Source: JALYRV01 sp035512575 (lineage in GTDB: Bacteria > Acidobacteriota > Vicinamibacteria > Vicinamibacterales > SCN-69-37). Taken from it: DNA of 64,000 bases. Shown piece after piece: positions 55,222-64,000 of the stretch. Within the stretch, counting starts at the first letter, position 1, and the number at the start of each line of letters is the position of its first letter. The stretch lies in assembly GCA_035512575.1 (NCBI GenBank), contig DATKDT010000152.1:6283-70282 (forward strand), read 5' to 3'. The notes beneath the pieces were generated by a model that saw only the letters and a program-made list of their open reading frames with translations, did no database searches and was not told the DNA's origin. The translations under genes were made by a program, and so were the position numbers.

Positions 55222-56565
55222 ATGACCACCCCGACTCTCTGGAACGACATCCTCGGCCGCATCGAGACCAAGGTCAACCGGTACAGCTTCTATACCTGGT
55301 TCAAGCCCACGGTGTGCGTAGCCGACGACGGCCGGACCCTCACGGTGAAGGTGCCCAACCCCCTTTTCCGGGACTGGCTGACCAAGCACTACTCGGCCGT
55401 CCTGGACGAGGCCCTGACGGAGGTCGGGCGGCCCGAGGCCGAAATCTCGTTCGTGGCCGACGATTCCGTTCCTCTACTGGCGGCCAGTCCCATGCTGCCA
55501 GAGATGGACCCGTCGGAGGGCCCGGTCGAGGACGAGGCCACGGCCAGTCCGGCCGGGCTCAGTCCCCGCTACTCGTTCGACACCTTCATTGTCGGCCCCT
55601 CGAACCAGTTCGCGCACGCGGCGTGCCGCGCGGTGGCCGAGGCGCCGTCGCGGTCGTACAACCCCCTGTACATCTACGGCGGCGTGGGTCTGGGCAAGAC
55701 GCATCTGATGCACGCGATCGGGCATTACATGCTGATGCACGTGCCGTCGGCGAAGCTCACCTACATCTCGTCCGAGCGCTTCATGAACGAGATGATCAAC
55801 GCCGTGCGGTACGACCGCATCCTGGATTTCCGCGATCGCTATCGCAGCGTCGACATCCTGCTGGTCGACGACGTGCAGTTCATGGCCGGGAAGGAAGGCA
55901 CGCAGACCGAGTTCTTCCACACCTTCAACGCGCTGTACGACGCGCAGAAGCAGATCGTCATCAGCAGCGACTGCTCGCCGCGCGAGATTCCAGCGCTCGA
56001 AGAGCGGCTGCGATCGCGGTTCGAGTGGGGGCTGATTGCCGACATCCAGCCGCCCGATCTCGAGACGAAAATCGCCATTCTCAAGCGGAAAGCCGAGAGC
56101 GAGGGCGTGGCGCTGCCCGACAACGTCGCCATCTACATCGCGAGCAAGATCAAGTCGAACATCCGCGAGCTCGAGGGGTCGCTGATCCGCCTGCTGGCCT
56201 ACGCGTCGCTGACCGGCAAGGACATCTCGCTGCCGCTCACGCAGGACGTGCTGCGCAACATCCTGGTGCAGGACGAGAAGGCGGTGTCGATCGAAGGCAT
56301 CCAGAAGTTCGTGGCCGACTACTACCAGCTGAAGGTCGCGGACCTCAAGTCGCGCAACAACGCCAAGTCGATCTCGATGCCGCGCCAGATCGGCATGTAT
56401 CTGTGCAAGGGGCTGACGAACGCGTCGCTGCCGGAAATCGGCAAGAGCTTCGGCGGGAAGCATCACTCCACGGTCATTCATTCGATCAAGAAAATCGAAG
56501 AACTGCGAAAGACCGACGGCGATTTCAACACGCTTATCAACAATTTCCTCGAGTCGTTTCGCTGA
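55222..56565 (+). CDS. dnaA: Chromosomal replication initiator DnaA
   Basis: 447 residues. Domain I (WNDILGRIETKVNRYSFYTWFKP), AAA+ domain with Walker A GGVGLGKTHLMHAIG and DVQF box DDVQFMAG, and C-terminal domain IV binding the DnaA box (LPEIGKSFGGKHHSTVIHSIKKIE). Start ATG 55222; the open frame to 55165 lies in the origin region. Confidence 0.98.
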   Translation: MTTPTLWNDILGRIETKVNRYSFYTWFKPTVCVADDGRTLTVKVPNPLFRDWLTKHYSAVLDEALTEVGRPEAEISFVADDSVPLLAASPMLPEMDPSEGPVEDEATASPAGLSPRYSFDTFIVGPSNQFAHAACRAVAEAPSRSYNPLYIYGGVGLGKTHLMHAIGHYMLMHVPSAKLTYISSERFMNEMINAVRYDRILDFRDRYRSVDILLVDDVQFMAGKEGTQTEFFHTFNALYDAQKQIVISSDCSPREIPALEERLRSRFEWGLIADIQPPDLETKIAILKRKAESEGVALPDNVAIYIASKIKSNIRELEGSLIRLLAYASLTGKDISLPLTQDVLRNILVQDEKAVSIEGIQKFVADYYQLKVADLKSRNNAKSISMPRQIGMYLCKGLTNASLPEIGKSFGGKHHSTVIHSIKKIEELRKTDGDFNTLINNFLESFR

Positions 56566-56844
56566 GCCGGTGCGCGATTTCCGCAGCCGTCCACAGGGGG
56601 GTGCTGTGGGTAATCCGACAGGTACGGCCGGGCTGGAGATCCACACAACCTCCCCGCGCGGTACCCGCCGATTACACGGCACTCGCGTCCACAGGGTAAG
56701 TTGTTGATATAGAACCACTAACGGCGACATTTTCAGGTTTCAACAAGACCTTCTTCTTGTTATAATTTCTCGTTCTTTCTTTCCTGATCGATCCAGAGGG
56801 ATCAGGGAACGCCACCACGGCTCCACAACGAGGTCAGCACGCCC
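56566..56844. other. dnaA-dnaN intergenic region, candidate oriC part 2
   Basis: 279 bp. TGTGGGTAA at 56605-56613 (8/9 DnaA box), AGATCCACA at 56637-56645 (7/9) and CGTCCACAGGG elements near 56589 and 56687. An AT-rich segment (56699-56780) follows and includes the dnaN promoter. A second, weaker DnaA-box group beside dnaA suggests a bipartite origin (inference). Confidence 0.5.
56761..56766 (+). promoter_or_regulatory. dnaN -10 promoter element
   Basis: Perfect TATAAT in CTTGTTATAATTTCT. A TTTCAA hexamer at 56738-56743 gives a 17-bp spacing as a -35. It lies 78 bp before the dnaN ATG. The best -10 consensus match noticed in the window. Confidence 0.6.
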
Positions 56845-57984
56845 ATGGAACTAGTCGTCCGCAAGAGCGATCTGCTTCGCGAGCTCCAGCTCTTCCAGGG
56901 CATCGTCGAGCGCAAGAACACGATCCCCATCCTCGCGAATGTGTTGCTCGAAGCCGACGGCAAGGAAGTGAGGATGCTGGCGACCGACCTCGAGGTGGGC
57001 CTGCGGAGCCGCTGCGAGGCGGTGGTGGGTAAATCGGGTTCGCTGACGCTGCCGGCGAAGAAGCTGTTCGAGATCGTGAAGGCGCTGCCCGAGAGCGACA
57101 TCCGCATCGAGCAGGACAAGAGCGGCGTCAAGGTGGCCGCCGAGCGGTTCGACTCGCGGATGCAGACACTGCCACGCGAGGATTTTCCGACGCTGCCAGA
57201 GGCGGCCGGCGCGTGGAGCGCGACGCTGCCGCGCGAGGCGCTTCGGACGATGATCCCGAAGACGCAGTTCGCCATCACGGGCGAAGACACGCGCTACTTC
57301 CTGAACGGCGCGCTGTTCGTGCTCGCCGCCGATGCCATGAGCCTGGTGGCGACCGACGGCCACCGGCTGGCGCTGGTGCAGGTGCCGCGCGAGGGCGGCA
57401 AGAAGGCCAAGGGCGCCGCGGCCACGGGCTCTTCAGGAAGTGAGGACGTTCGCGTGATTCTGCCGCGCAAGACGCTCAACGAGCTGCAGCGCCTGCTCGG
57501 TGAAGGCGAAGACGATGTGCGGTTCGAGAAGGGCGAGAACCACCTGTTCTTCGAGGTCGGCGGGCGCGTGCTGATTTCACGCGTGATCGACGGCCAGTTC
57601 CCCGCGTTCGAGCGCGTCATCCCCAAGAACACCGACAAGAAGATCGACTTCGACCGCGACCGGCTCACGAGCGCCGTCCGCCGCGTCGAGCTGATGTCGA
57701 ACGAGCGCTCGCGCGCCGTGAAGTTCCAGATTGACAGCGGCAAGGTCGAGATCACCTCGAGCAGCCCAGAGCTCGGCGAGGCGCACGAAGTGATCATGGT
57801 CGAGTATGACGGCGCGCCGATGCAGATCTGCTTCAACGCGCGCTACGTGCTCGAGTTTCTGAGCGCCGTCGAAACCGATGTCGTGTCGCTCGCGTTCAAG
57901 GACGAGATGAGCCAGGCGGTGATGACGCCCGTGGGCGCTGAAGGCTACGAATACACCTACGTCATCATGCCGATGAGGATCTGA
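56845..57984 (+). CDS. dnaN: DNA polymerase III beta sliding clamp
   Basis: 379 residues. Three clamp domains: VVRKSDLLRELQLFQGIVERKNTIPILANVLLEADGKE spans the first; VATDGHRLALV and the C-terminal YTYVIMPMRI motif that forms the cleft for clamp-binding peptides are present. Starts at ATG 56845. recF, which often follows, is absent: gyrB starts 8 bp after the stop. Confidence 0.97.
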   Translation: MELVVRKSDLLRELQLFQGIVERKNTIPILANVLLEADGKEVRMLATDLEVGLRSRCEAVVGKSGSLTLPAKKLFEIVKALPESDIRIEQDKSGVKVAAERFDSRMQTLPREDFPTLPEAAGAWSATLPREALRTMIPKTQFAITGEDTRYFLNGALFVLAADAMSLVATDGHRLALVQVPREGGKKAKGAAATGSSGSEDVRVILPRKTLNELQRLLGEGEDDVRFEKGENHLFFEVGGRVLISRVIDGQFPAFERVIPKNTDKKIDFDRDRLTSAVRRVELMSNERSRAVKFQIDSGKVEITSSSPELGEAHEVIMVEYDGAPMQICFNARYVLEFLSAVETDVVSLAFKDEMSQAVMTPVGAEGYEYTYVIMPMRI

Positions 57985-57992
57985 CCCGCTGA

Positions 57993-60575
57993 ATGAGTGA
58001 CCCACATGTGCACGCGGCCGGGCAGGGGAGTGACGACCAGCCCGCTGTCCCCGAAATGAATGAGGCCCGCGCCGGCAACGGCAATGGATCGGGCGATTAC
58101 GGCGCGGACAAAATCAAGGTCCTCGAGGGCCTCGAGGCCGTCCGGAAGCGTCCCGCCATGTACATCGGGTCGACCGGGCCGCTCGGCCTGCATCACCTCG
58201 TGTACGAAGTCGTCGACAACTCCGTCGACGAGGCGCTCGCCGGCTACTGCAACCAGATCGAGGTCTCGATCCACATCGACGGCTCGATCACGGTCGTCGA
58301 CAACGGCCGCGGCATCCCGACCGATCTGCACGAGAGCGGCCGGTCGGCGGCGGAAGTCGTGTTGACGGTGCTCCATGCCGGCGGCAAGTTCGAGAACGAC
58401 AGCTACAAGGTCTCGGGCGGCCTGCACGGCGTGGGCGTGTCGGTGGTCAATGCGCTGTCGGAATGGCTCGAGCTCGAGATCTGGCGCAACGGCCAGGTGT
58501 TCAACCAGCGCTACGAGCGCGGCAAGCCGCTTGGCGATCTCGAGACCACCGGCACCACGAAGAAGCGCGGCACCAAGGTCACGTTCAAGCCCGACTCCGA
58601 GATCTTCGAGACCACCGACTACAGCTTCGAGACGCTGTCGCAGCGGCTGCGCGAGCTCGCGTTCCTCAACGGCGGCGTCACGATCACGATCGAGGATCAG
58701 CGCGACGGACGCAGCCATTCGTTCCTGTACGAGGGCGGCATCGTGTCGTTCGTCGAGTTCCTCAACACGAACAAGACGATCGTCAACGACAAGCCGATCT
58801 TCATGAAGGGCGAGCGCGACGGCATCACGGTCGAGATCGCGCTGCAGTGGAACGACAGCTACGCCGAGACGGTCTACTCGTTCGCCAACAACATCAACAC
58901 GCACGAAGGCGGCACGCACCTCTCCGGCTTCCGCGCGGCGCTCACGCGCACGTTCAACACGTACGCCGCCAGCAGCAACCTCGCGAAGGACCTAAAGGAG
59001 AGCGTGTCGGGCGACGACATCCGCGAGGGGCTTGCCGGCGTCATCAGCGTGAAGATTCCGCACCCGCAGTTCGAGGGCCAGACGAAGACGAAGCTCGGCA
59101 ACACCGAGGTCAAGGGCATCGTCGAAGGCATCCTCAACGACCGGCTCGGCGCGTATCTCGAGGAGAACCCGGCCGTCGCGCGCAAGATTGTCGCGAAGGC
59201 CGTCGACGCGGCGCGCGCGCGCGAGGCCGCGCGCAAGGCGCGCGACTTGGTGCGCCGCAAGGGCGCGCTCGACGGCAGCTCGCTGCCGGGCAAGCTCGCC
59301 GACTGCCAGGAGCGCGATCCTGCGCTGTCGGAGCTGTACATCGTCGAGGGCGAATCGGCAGGCGGGTCGGCGAAGCAGGGCCGCGACCGCAAGTTCCAGG
59401 CGATCCTGCCGATCAAGGGCAAGATTCTGAACGTCGAGAAGGCGCGCTTCGACAAGATGCTGGGCAGCGACGAGATCAAGACCATGATCGCGGCGCTCGG
59501 CACCGGCATCGGCGCGGAGGATTTCGATCCGGAGAAGCTGCGGTACCACCGCATCATCATCATGACCGACGCCGACGTCGACGGGTCGCACATCCGCACG
59601 CTGCTGCTGACGTTCTTCTACCGGCAGATGCGCGAGCTCGTCGATCGCGGGCACATCTACATCGCGCAGCCGCCGCTGTTCCGCGCCAAACGCGGCCGCA
59701 GCGAGCATTTCATCAGGGACGAGCGCGAGCTCGAGACCTGGCTGATCCGGCGCGCCGTGGATTCACGCGTCGTGAAGCTGCCTGACGGCACGGAGATGTC
59801 GGGCGCGGATCTCGAGCGCAAGCTCGAGAAGCTGATCAACTTCCGCAAGTACCTCCAGGTCGTCGAGCGGCGCATGCCGCTGCGCGACGTGATTCTCGCG
59901 CTGCTCGAGCGCAGCGCGCGCGACAAGGGCTTCTTCGGCACCGAAGCGTCGCTCGCGGATCTGGCCGCGGCGCTCGGCGGGTCTCAGCGCACCGTCACGG
60001 TGCAGGCCGACGAGGAGCATCAGGCCTTCGGCGTGGTCGTCGAGGATCGCAGCGCCGGCTACCCGCGGACGTTTCAGGTGAACCTGGACTTCGTGCAGAC
60101 CGGCGAGTTCCGCACGCTCGCGAGCAGCTACCAGGACGTTCGCGGCCTGCTCGGCCCCGTCACGGTCTGCTCGACGACGGGCGGCGCGCAGGCGGAGGAG
60201 GCCGACGAGGCCGGCGAGCCGCCGCCGGCGGGCGCGGATGCCACCACCCCGGGCGGCGTCGAGGGGTCGAAGGCCGCGAAAAAGGTCGAAAGCAGCGAGA
60301 TTCGCGTCGACTCGATCGACGATCTCGTCGAACTGTTCATCAACGCCGGCAAGAAGGGCGTGGCCGTCAACCGCTACAAGGGCCTCGGCGAGATGAACCC
60401 CGACACGCTGTGGCAGACGACCATGGATCCGTCGGTGCGGACGCTGCTGCAGGTGCGCGCCGAGGATCACACCGAGGCGGACCTGATGTTCACGACGCTG
60501 ATGGGCGACCAGGTCGAGCCGCGGCGCAAATTCATCGAAGACAACGCGCTGGACGTCAAGAATCTCGATGTGTAG
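57993..60575 (+). CDS. gyrB: DNA gyrase subunit B
   Basis: 860 residues. N-terminal ATPase (NSVDEALAGY, DNGRGIP, GGLHGVGVSVVNALS), transducer, and TOPRIM (EGESAGGSAKQGRDR, MTDADVDGSHI) domains, and the C-terminal GyrA-interacting end. Includes a Gly/Ser-rich N-terminal extension (to about residue 32) and an acidic insert near 730-765. Starts at ATG 57993. Confidence 0.97.
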   Translation: MSDPHVHAAGQGSDDQPAVPEMNEARAGNGNGSGDYGADKIKVLEGLEAVRKRPAMYIGSTGPLGLHHLVYEVVDNSVDEALAGYCNQIEVSIHIDGSITVVDNGRGIPTDLHESGRSAAEVVLTVLHAGGKFENDSYKVSGGLHGVGVSVVNALSEWLELEIWRNGQVFNQRYERGKPLGDLETTGTTKKRGTKVTFKPDSEIFETTDYSFETLSQRLRELAFLNGGVTITIEDQRDGRSHSFLYEGGIVSFVEFLNTNKTIVNDKPIFMKGERDGITVEIALQWNDSYAETVYSFANNINTHEGGTHLSGFRAALTRTFNTYAASSNLAKDLKESVSGDDIREGLAGVISVKIPHPQFEGQTKTKLGNTEVKGIVEGILNDRLGAYLEENPAVARKIVAKAVDAARAREAARKARDLVRRKGALDGSSLPGKLADCQERDPALSELYIVEGESAGGSAKQGRDRKFQAILPIKGKILNVEKARFDKMLGSDEIKTMIAALGTGIGAEDFDPEKLRYHRIIIMTDADVDGSHIRTLLLTFFYRQMRELVDRGHIYIAQPPLFRAKRGRSEHFIRDERELETWLIRRAVDSRVVKLPDGTEMSGADLERKLEKLINFRKYLQVVERRMPLRDVILALLERSARDKGFFGTEASLADLAAALGGSQRTVTVQADEEHQAFGVVVEDRSAGYPRTFQVNLDFVQTGEFRTLASSYQDVRGLLGPVTVCSTTGGAQAEEADEAGEPPPAGADATTPGGVEGSKAAKKVESSEIRVDSIDDLVELFINAGKKGVAVNRYKGLGEMNPDTLWQTTMDPSVRTLLQVRAEDHTEADLMFTTLMGDQVEPRRKFIEDNALDVKNLDV

Positions 60576-60593
60576 CGACAGACCGCTCTACTG

Positions 60594-63128
60594 ATGGATC
60601 AAGTTACCAATCGCACTCCCGTCAACATCGAAGACGAGATGAAGCGCTCGTACATGGATTACGCGATGAGCGTAATCATCGGGCGAGCCCTGCCCGACGT
60701 GCGCGACGGGCTGAAGCCGGCGCACCGCCGCGTGCTGTACGGCATGAAGAACATGGGGCTGTCGTCGACGCGCGGCTACCGCAAGTGCGCGAAGATCGTC
60801 GGCGAGGTGATGGGCAATTTCCATCCCCACGGCGACGCCTCGATCTACGACACGCTGGTCCGCATGGCGCAGGACTTCAACATGCGCTACCTGCTGACCG
60901 ACGGGCAGGGCAACTTCGGCTCGGTCGACGGCGATCCGCCCGCCGCGATGCGGTACACCGAAGCGCGTCTCGAGGGCCTGGCCGACGAGATGATGGCCGA
61001 TCTCGACAAGGAGACGGTCGACTTCGTCCCGAACTACGACGAGACCACCGAAGAGCCGTCCGTCCTTCCGACGCCGTTCCCGAACCTGCTCGTCAACGGA
61101 TCCGCCGGCATTGCCGTCGGCATGGCCACCAACATCCCGCCGCACAACATGCGGGAGGTGATCGACGGCGTCGTGGCCGTGATCGAGAACCGCGAAGACA
61201 CGCGAGACAACCGCCAGCGCGCGGTCCTGCGCGCCGTTCAGGGGCCCGACTTCCCAACCGGCGGCTTCATCGTCGGACGCCAGGGCATCCAGCAGGCCTG
61301 TCTGACCGGGCGCGGATCGATCACGATGCGCGCGAAGTCGGAGGTCGAGATCTCGAAGAAGGGCGATCGCTCGTCGATTGTCTTCACGGAGATTCCCTAC
61401 CAGGTCAACAAGAAGCGACTGATCGAGCACATCGCGGGCCTGGTGCGCGAGAAGGCCATCGACGGCATCTCGGACCTGCGCGACGAGTCCGACCGCGACG
61501 GCATGCGCATCGTCGTCGAGCTGAAGCGCGGCGAAGTGCCGGAGGTGGTGCTCAACAACCTCTACAAGCAGACGCAGCTGCAGACGACGTTCGGCATCAT
61601 CATGCTGGCCATTGTCGGGGGACGGCCGAAGGTGCTGTCGCTGCTCGAGATCATCGAGAGCTTCATCGAATTCCGGCGCGAGGTCGTCAGGCGCCGCACG
61701 GAGTTCGAGCTGCGGAAGGCCGAGGCGCGCGCGCACATCCTCGAGGGCCTGAAGATCGCGCTCGATCATCTCGACGAGGTGATTCGGCTCATTCGCGCGT
61801 CGAAGAATCCGGCGGAAGCGCGCGAAGGCCTGATGACGCAGTTCGGGCTCTCGCAGCTGCAGTCGCAGGCGATTCTCGACATGCAGCTGCAGCGGCTGAC
61901 CGGCCTCGAGCGCCAGAAGGTGATCGACGAGCTCGCGGAGCTGATGCGCACGATCGAGCGCCTGCGCGCGATTCTGTCGAGCGAGACGCTGCTGCTCGAG
62001 ATCGTCGTGAGCGAGCTGCGCGCGGTGCGCGAGAAGTACGGAGACGACCGCCGCACGCAGATCCTCGACGCCGAAGGCGAGTTCCGGATCGAGGACCTGA
62101 TTGCCGACGAGGACGTGGCCATCACGGTCTCGAACACAGGCTACATCAAGCGCACCGCGCTCGAGACCTACCGGAGCCAGAGGCGCGGCGGCAAGGGCCG
62201 CATCGGCATGCGCACGCGCGAGGAGGATTTCGTCACGCATCTGTTCGTGGCGTCGACCCACTCGTACATCATGATTTTCTCGGACCGCGGCCGCGCGTAC
62301 TGGCTGCGCGTGCACGAAATCCCCGATGCCGGCGCGGGCGGCAAGGGCAAGGCGATCGCCAACCTCGTGTCGATGGCGGAAGGCGAGCGCATCGCGGCGC
62401 TGCTCGCGGTCCGCGAATGGCCGTTTGAGGAAGGCAGGCAGTTCGTCGTCATGGGCACGCGGCGCGGCGTCGTCAAGAAGACGGACCTGTCGGCCTACAG
62501 CAACCCGCGCGCGGGCGGCATCATCGCGATGGGCGTCGAGGAAATGGACGCCGTGATTGCGGTGGCGCAGACCGACGGCCGCGCGCAGGTGTTCATCGCC
62601 ACGCGCGACGGCATGTCCATCCGCTTCCCCGAGGAAGACGTGCGGCCGATGGGACGCACCGCCTACGGCGTTCGCGGCATCTCGCTGCGCGATGACGACG
62701 AGGTCGTGGCCATGGAGGTGGTGCCCATGGAGGTCGTCGGCGAGACCGGCACGATCCTGAGCGTCACGGAGAACGGCTACGGCAAGCGGACGGCGATTGA
62801 CGAGTACCGGCTGCAGTCGCGCGGCGGCGTCGGCATCATCAACATCCAGACATCCGACCGCAACGGCAAAGTCGTGGGCACGGCCTGGGTGCACGACGGC
62901 GACGAGATCATGGTGATCAGCCAGCACGGCAAGGTCATCCGGATGGCGACCTCCGACATCCGCACCATCGGCCGCGCCACGCAAGGCGTCACGCTGCTCA
63001 ATCTGACGACCGACGAGGAAGAGGGCGCCGAGCCCGACAAGGTCGTGTCGATCGTCCGGCTCGCAAACGAAGCCGACGCCGCCGCCCCGGAACCCGTGGA
63101 ACCCCGGGAACCAGAGGAACCGGCCTAA
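60594..63128 (+). CDS. gyrA: DNA gyrase subunit A
   Basis: 844 residues. Catalytic Y121 in AMRYTEARL; the quinolone region reads HPHGDASIYDTLVRMAQ, so the Escherichia coli S83 position is Ala82. C-terminal beta-pinwheel with QRRGGKG (GyrA box). The last ~12 residues (EPVEPREPEEPA) come from four 9-bp repeat units and are not conserved. Overlaps the convergent helicase gene by 4 bp. Confidence 0.97.
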   Translation: MDQVTNRTPVNIEDEMKRSYMDYAMSVIIGRALPDVRDGLKPAHRRVLYGMKNMGLSSTRGYRKCAKIVGEVMGNFHPHGDASIYDTLVRMAQDFNMRYLLTDGQGNFGSVDGDPPAAMRYTEARLEGLADEMMADLDKETVDFVPNYDETTEEPSVLPTPFPNLLVNGSAGIAVGMATNIPPHNMREVIDGVVAVIENREDTRDNRQRAVLRAVQGPDFPTGGFIVGRQGIQQACLTGRGSITMRAKSEVEISKKGDRSSIVFTEIPYQVNKKRLIEHIAGLVREKAIDGISDLRDESDRDGMRIVVELKRGEVPEVVLNNLYKQTQLQTTFGIIMLAIVGGRPKVLSLLEIIESFIEFRREVVRRRTEFELRKAEARAHILEGLKIALDHLDEVIRLIRASKNPAEAREGLMTQFGLSQLQSQAILDMQLQRLTGLERQKVIDELAELMRTIERLRAILSSETLLLEIVVSELRAVREKYGDDRRTQILDAEGEFRIEDLIADEDVAITVSNTGYIKRTALETYRSQRRGGKGRIGMRTREEDFVTHLFVASTHSYIMIFSDRGRAYWLRVHEIPDAGAGGKGKAIANLVSMAEGERIAALLAVREWPFEEGRQFVVMGTRRGVVKKTDLSAYSNPRAGGIIAMGVEEMDAVIAVAQTDGRAQVFIATRDGMSIRFPEEDVRPMGRTAYGVRGISLRDDDEVVAMEVVPMEVVGETGTILSVTENGYGKRTAIDEYRLQSRGGVGIINIQTSDRNGKVVGTAWVHDGDEIMVISQHGKVIRMATSDIRTIGRATQGVTLLNLTTDEEEGAEPDKVVSIVRLANEADAAAPEPVEPREPEEPA
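63089..63124. repeat. Four 9-bp tandem units at the end of gyrA
   Basis: GGAACCCGT, GGAACCCCG, GGAACCAGA, GGAACCGGC in 9-bp register. The unit matches the right arm of the 5.7-kb repeat cluster; GGAACCCGTGGAACCC is shared exactly. Confidence 0.85.
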
Positions 63129-64000
63129 GCGGGTTCCAGCCGCGCGTACTTCGCCAGCAGCTTCTTGAGCCCGGCGGTGTTGAACCGCACGGTGACCTTG
63201 AAGTCGTCGCCCTGCTCTTCGATGTCGGTGACGGTGCCGAGCCCGAACTGCTGGTGGCGCACGCGCATGCCCTTGCGCATGCCGCCCATCGCCGACTGAT
63301 CCTCCGACGCATAGTCGTACGTCGTCGTCTCTTCGCGCGCGCGGGTCTTGGCGCTGCCGGATCCGTATCGCCGGCCGTACGGGTTCGGGCGCGTGTCGAA
63401 GGTGCGCGGATAGGACATCCGGCCGGCGCCCGCGAAGCTCCCGCCTGACCACGCCGGCTCCATGCGCTCGATGAGGTTCGCGGGAATTTCCTCGATGAAG
63501 CGCGACGGCTCGGTCGACTGATATTCGCCGAAGACGCGGCGGCGCGCGGCGCTCGTGAGGAAGAGCCGCTCGCGCGCGCGCGTGATGCCGACGTAGCAGA
63601 GGCGGCGCTCTTCCTCGAGCTCGTCCTCGTCTTCGGCCGACCGCGCGTGCGGAAACAAACCCTCCTCGAGGCCAGCCATCACGACGACAGGAAACTCGAG
63701 TCCCTTGGCCGCGTGCAGCGTCATCAGCCACACGCGGGCGTTTTTGGTGCCGCTTTCCTCGTCCGTCTCGGACAGCAGCGAGAGACGATCGACGAAGCCG
63801 CCCAGCGACGCCTCTGGATCGCGCGTCTCGTATTCGCGCGCGGCCGACACCAGTTCCATCAGGTTCTCGATGCGCGCGTCGGCGTCCTCGGTGTGCTCCT
63901 CACGCAGGTCCTTCAGATATCCGCTGCGATCCAGCATCTTGCCGATCGCGACGGACACGGAATCGGTGCGGGCGGCGTCGGCAAGTTCGACGATGAGGTC
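63125..64000 (-). CDS. UvrD/PcrA-type DNA helicase, C-terminal part (window-truncated)
   Basis: The frame stays open to the right window edge, so only the last ~292 residues are seen. They contain SF1 motifs V and VI (VWLMTLHAAKGLEFPVVVMAGLEEGLFPH, EERRLCYVGITRARERLFL) and the C-terminal Tudor-like segment (GMRVRHQQFGLGTVTDIEEQGDDFKVTVRF). Repairs DNA and restarts forks. Convergent with gyrA. Confidence 0.93.
   Translation of the reverse strand, partial: DLIVELADAARTDSVSVAIGKMLDRSGYLKDLREEHTEDADARIENLMELVSAAREYETRDPEASLGGFVDRLSLLSETDEESGTKNARVWLMTLHAAKGLEFPVVVMAGLEEGLFPHARSAEDEDELEEERRLCYVGITRARERLFLTSAARRRVFGEYQSTEPSRFIEEIPANLIERMEPAWSGGSFAGAGRMSYPRTFDTRPNPYGRRYGSGSAKTRAREETTTYDYASEDQSAMGGMRKGMRVRHQQFGLGTVTDIEEQGDDFKVTVRFNTAGLKKLLAKYARLEPA

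Overview
The window is a stretch of a high-GC bacterial chromosome that includes the replication-origin neighbourhood. The genes dnaA, dnaN, gyrB and gyrA run rightward. The divergent block rpmH-rnpA-yidD-yidC-jag-mnmE-mnmG-rsmG-parA-parB runs leftward. SurA, a Wzm/Wzt exporter and lipid-type envelope genes point to a Gram-negative cell. High GC, an origin cluster without recF beside dnaN, an ATP synthase operon with paired b and b' subunits but no a/c genes, and many regulatory genes would fit Acidobacteriota (perhaps Vicinamibacteria). That assignment is inference, since no rRNA is present.

Layout. 1-12.9 kb, mostly + strand: the end of a class I/II aminotransferase, an AI-2E-family permease, two unknown membrane proteins, a Kbl/BioF-type PLP enzyme, a SpoIIE-type phosphatase, an M1 peptidase, an isolated nuoG, ccdA and a family-2 glycosyltransferase. 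12.9-30.6 kb is a mosaic of signalling and small metabolic genes: lipid kinase, two PAS/hybrid histidine kinases, a GAF-GAF-SpoIIE phosphatase, fabZ, an Lrp/EamA pair, an HD ribonuclease-like protein, an SDR, a FliA/WhiG-type sigma factor, a tiny HTH plus DHp-like gene pair, an NtrC-type regulator, an Arg/Pro/Gly-rich disordered protein and dusB. 30.6-45 kb is leftward: a NusG-like factor, surA, mfd, wzt/wzm, a PP2C phosphatase, then atpC-D-G-A-H-F-F'. 45-55 kb is leftward: selD, parB, parA (with a parS site inside rsmG), mnmG, mnmE, jag, yidC, yidD, rnpA, rpmH. 55-63 kb is rightward: dnaA, dnaN, gyrB, gyrA, ending in a convergent UvrD/PcrA helicase cut by the window edge.

Most notable observations. 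(1) selD is a selenoprotein gene: it reads through an in-frame UGA at codon 14, at the catalytic Cys/Sec site, followed at once by potential hairpins. (2) Short degenerate tandem repeats with units of 7, 8 or 9 bp occupy many gene junctions and run into coding 3' ends (parA, gyrA, the glycosyltransferase). A separate ~66-bp GC-rich dispersed repeat encodes part of the C-terminal tail of the sigma factor. (3) A minimal protein carrying only a histidine-kinase H-box-like segment is translationally coupled to an excisionase-type HTH protein and lies divergent from a sigma-54 activator. (4) A 332-residue protein has an RPG/RPPGG-rich disordered tail. (5) Seven of eight convergent gene pairs overlap at their 3' ends, so no room is left for intrinsic terminators. 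(6) Several genes have a TATA-type -10 box only 6-9 bp before the start codon, which suggests leaderless mRNAs.

No rRNA, convincing tRNA, CRISPR array, insertion sequence or prophage was seen.
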